From Ilumatobacteraceae bacterium (GTDB lineage: Bacteria > Actinomycetota > Acidimicrobiia > Acidimicrobiales > Ilumatobacteraceae): 7,586 nucleotides of DNA. Within the stretch, counting starts at the first letter, position 1, and each line of letters starts with the position of its first letter. The notes beneath the pieces were generated by a model. The model saw only the letters and a program-made list of their open reading frames with translations, did not search any database and was not told the origin of the DNA. Made by a program: the position numbers and the translations under genes. Location: assembly GCA_023257035.1 (NCBI GenBank), contig JALRDI010000024.1, forward strand, positions 1 to 7,586, written 5' to 3'. Shown here one piece after another: positions 6,760 to 7,586 of this stretch.

Positions 6760-7317
6760 CGGGGCTTTGGCGCGGACCGGCTCGATTGGCCCAAGGTCAA
6801 TTCCGAACGGAAGTTCACCACCAACGGCGACAACAATGCACTCGACGTTTTGTTGTGACGATGGAATTCGGGCGGTCACTTGAGATGTGCGGTTTGGGCG
6901 AACATCTTGAGCGGTGAGCGTGACGCTTCGAATCACTTGGCGAAACGGGTCGCCCAAGACTTCGACGAAGATTGAAAAGTCTGCATTGCCATCGCCTTGG
7001 TTCGTAACGTCGATGGCAATGATGATCTCTGCTCCATCTGCCTCACACTGGTCAACAGAGACTGAATATGGGTTCGGATTGACAAATTTCTGGACTGCGC
7101 GTCCGAGAGTGACGCCAGGAACCGAGAGCGCGATGAGGACGGCGAGTATGACCCAGGGCCATTTACGGCGCTTAGGGACTGATGTTGATTGGATGCCGAG
7201 AGGGTCGACATGGCGGGCGCCATTCGTTGAAACATCGGCGGTCCAAGACGTGCCGTTGAACCATCGATGGTCGTATCTTCCCAGCGGGTCTGGGTACCAG
7301 CCTTGAGGGCTCTCCAC
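6757..7317 (-). CDS. DUF2510-domain single-pass membrane protein
   Basis: With the GTG at 7317 the product has 186 residues. It opens with a DUF2510 domain, a short tryptophan-rich actinobacterial module usually placed on the cytoplasmic side before a membrane helix: GWYPDP at 6-11 and RWFNGTSWTADV at 18-29. After a basic KRRK (49-52), one transmembrane segment (WPWVILAVLIALSVPGVTLG, about 53-72) leads to a C-terminal domain of about 110 residues. Its alternating hydrophobic pattern (AEIIIAIDVTNQGDGNADFSIFVEV) suggests a beta-sandwich like those of FxLYD or DUF4352-type extracellular domains. Two cysteines there (Cys91, Cys160) could pair. The frame continues upstream, with an ATG at 7365, but that start would overlap the divergent gene by 24 bp and adds residues outside the domain. 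A TACCGT hexamer 6 nt before the GTG supports 7317. The function is unknown; an envelope role is inferred from topology. Confidence 0.82.
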   Translation of the reverse strand: MESPQGWYPDPLGRYDHRWFNGTSWTADVSTNGARHVDPLGIQSTSVPKRRKWPWVILAVLIALSVPGVTLGRAVQKFVNPNPYSVSVDQCEADGAEIIIAIDVTNQGDGNADFSIFVEVLGDPFRQVIRSVTLTAQDVRPNRTSQVTARIPSSQQNVECIVVAVGGELPFGIDLGPIEPVRAKAP

Positions 7318-7323
7318 ACTCGC

Positions 7324-7329
7324 ACGGTA
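7324..7329 (-). promoter_or_regulatory. putative -10 hexamer for the DUF2510 gene pair
   Basis: The minus strand reads TACCGT, then 6 nt, then GTG at 7317. It forms half of a perfect 10-bp palindrome shared with the opposed hexamer of the divergent phosphatase gene. Confidence 0.45.
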
Positions 7330-7333
7330 CCGT
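7328..7333 (+). promoter_or_regulatory. putative -10 hexamer for the histidine phosphatase gene
   Basis: TACCGT is followed by 8 nt and the ATG at 7342. TTGAGG at 7303-7308 is a possible -35 with a long 19-bp spacer. The transcript would have a leader of at most a base or two. Confidence 0.4.
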
Positions 7334-7341
7334 CTGTAGCG

Positions 7342-7586
7342 ATGGAGATTGTGCTCGTTCGACATGGACAGCCCGAATGGGTGAAAGGCGGCCTGAATGT
7401 TGTCGACCCTCAATTGACCGATCTTGGTCATCGGCAAGCGGAACGACTTGCTGATGCGCTGGAGCACGAGCATTTTGATGAAATCCTTGTGTCGCCGCTG
7501 GTTCGCGCCCGGCAAACGGCCGCGCCGCTACTGGATCGTGTTGGCCGAGAAGAAGTTAGTGCTCCGTGGTTGGAGGAAATTCGCGA
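7342..7586 (+). CDS. histidine phosphatase superfamily (phosphoglycerate-mutase-like) protein, 3' truncated
   Basis: The first 81 residues of a branch-1 histidine phosphatase, running off the right edge. The N-terminus MEIVLVRHGQPEW carries the RHG signature, with His8 as the residue that becomes phosphorylated. LTDLGHRQAERLADAL (25-40) is the usual substrate-pocket region, and ILVSPLVRARQTAAPL (48-63) holds the second conserved arginine. A WLEEIR near 76-81 matches the start of the conserved L.EI block. Members include mutases, broad phosphatases and cofactor-pathway phosphatases. The sequence up to the cut does not distinguish these, although the QPEW context is more typical of phosphatases than of glycolytic GpmA. 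The ATG at 7342 gives an N-terminus in perfect register with the family, and a TACCGT hexamer lies 8 nt upstream. It is divergent from the DUF2510 gene. Confidence 0.9.
   Translation, partial: MEIVLVRHGQPEWVKGGLNVVDPQLTDLGHRQAERLADALEHEHFDEILVSPLVRARQTAAPLLDRVGREEVSAPWLEEIR

Larger units (their letters stand above)
7324..7333. repeat. 10-bp perfect palindrome in a divergent promoter region
   Basis: ACGGTACCGT is its own reverse complement and is centred in the 24-bp gap between two divergent genes. The symmetry does not extend further (C on both flanks). It may only reflect two identical TACCGT -10 hexamers placed head to head and sharing TA, or it may also be an operator half-site pair. Confidence 0.45.

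Noticed and set aside
7318..7515. Upstream extension of the DUF2510 gene (open to 7515, ATG at 7365)
   Set aside because: The extension runs antisense inside the histidine phosphatase gene, adds no domain, and the GTG at 7317 has a TANNNT hexamer at leaderless spacing. The ATG at 7365 remains a weaker alternative.

Overview
The window is densely packed protein-coding DNA from what looks like an actinobacterial chromosome. A DUF2510 domain (nearly confined to Actinomycetota) in front of a membrane anchor, a conserved actinobacterial-type hexapeptide-repeat acyltransferase and a moderate GC content by eye suggest a medium-GC actinobacterium, possibly a marine Acidimicrobiia-type lineage. That placement is inference. 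I see no mobile element, CRISPR array, tRNA or rRNA.

Layout, left to right. (1) The C-terminal part of a ProA-like aldehyde dehydrogenase (+, cut by the left edge). (2) Convergent with it and directly abutting, a DAO-family FAD-dependent oxidoreductase (-). (3) A three-gene minus-strand operon, transcribed right to left: type-B carboxylesterase, P1-family (S58/DmpA-like) peptidase, pantothenate synthetase panC. The starts overlap the preceding stops by 11 and 4 bp. (4) Divergent from the operon, a left-handed beta-helix acyltransferase (+). (5) Two small minus-strand genes for single-pass membrane proteins: a DUF2510 protein, then an uncharacterised protein with an N-terminal anchor. (6) Divergent from these, the start of a histidine-phosphatase (phosphoglycerate-mutase-like) gene (+, cut by the right edge).

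With the chosen starts only about 109 of 7586 bases are non-coding, in five gaps of 10 to 42 bp. No stretch above 300 bases lacks a gene. I saw no Shine-Dalgarno sequence at normal spacing before any complete gene. Instead, a TANNNT hexamer ends 6 to 8 nt before the start codon of six genes, which fits leaderless transcription. In both divergent gene pairs the two opposed hexamers share their central TA.

Functionally, panC condenses pantoate with beta-alanine. The gene translationally coupled to it belongs to a peptidase family whose characterised members include enzymes that release N-terminal beta-amino acids such as beta-alanine. A beta-alanine or pantothenate salvage operon is therefore the most interesting hypothesis here. 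The remaining genes look like ordinary metabolic or envelope genes.
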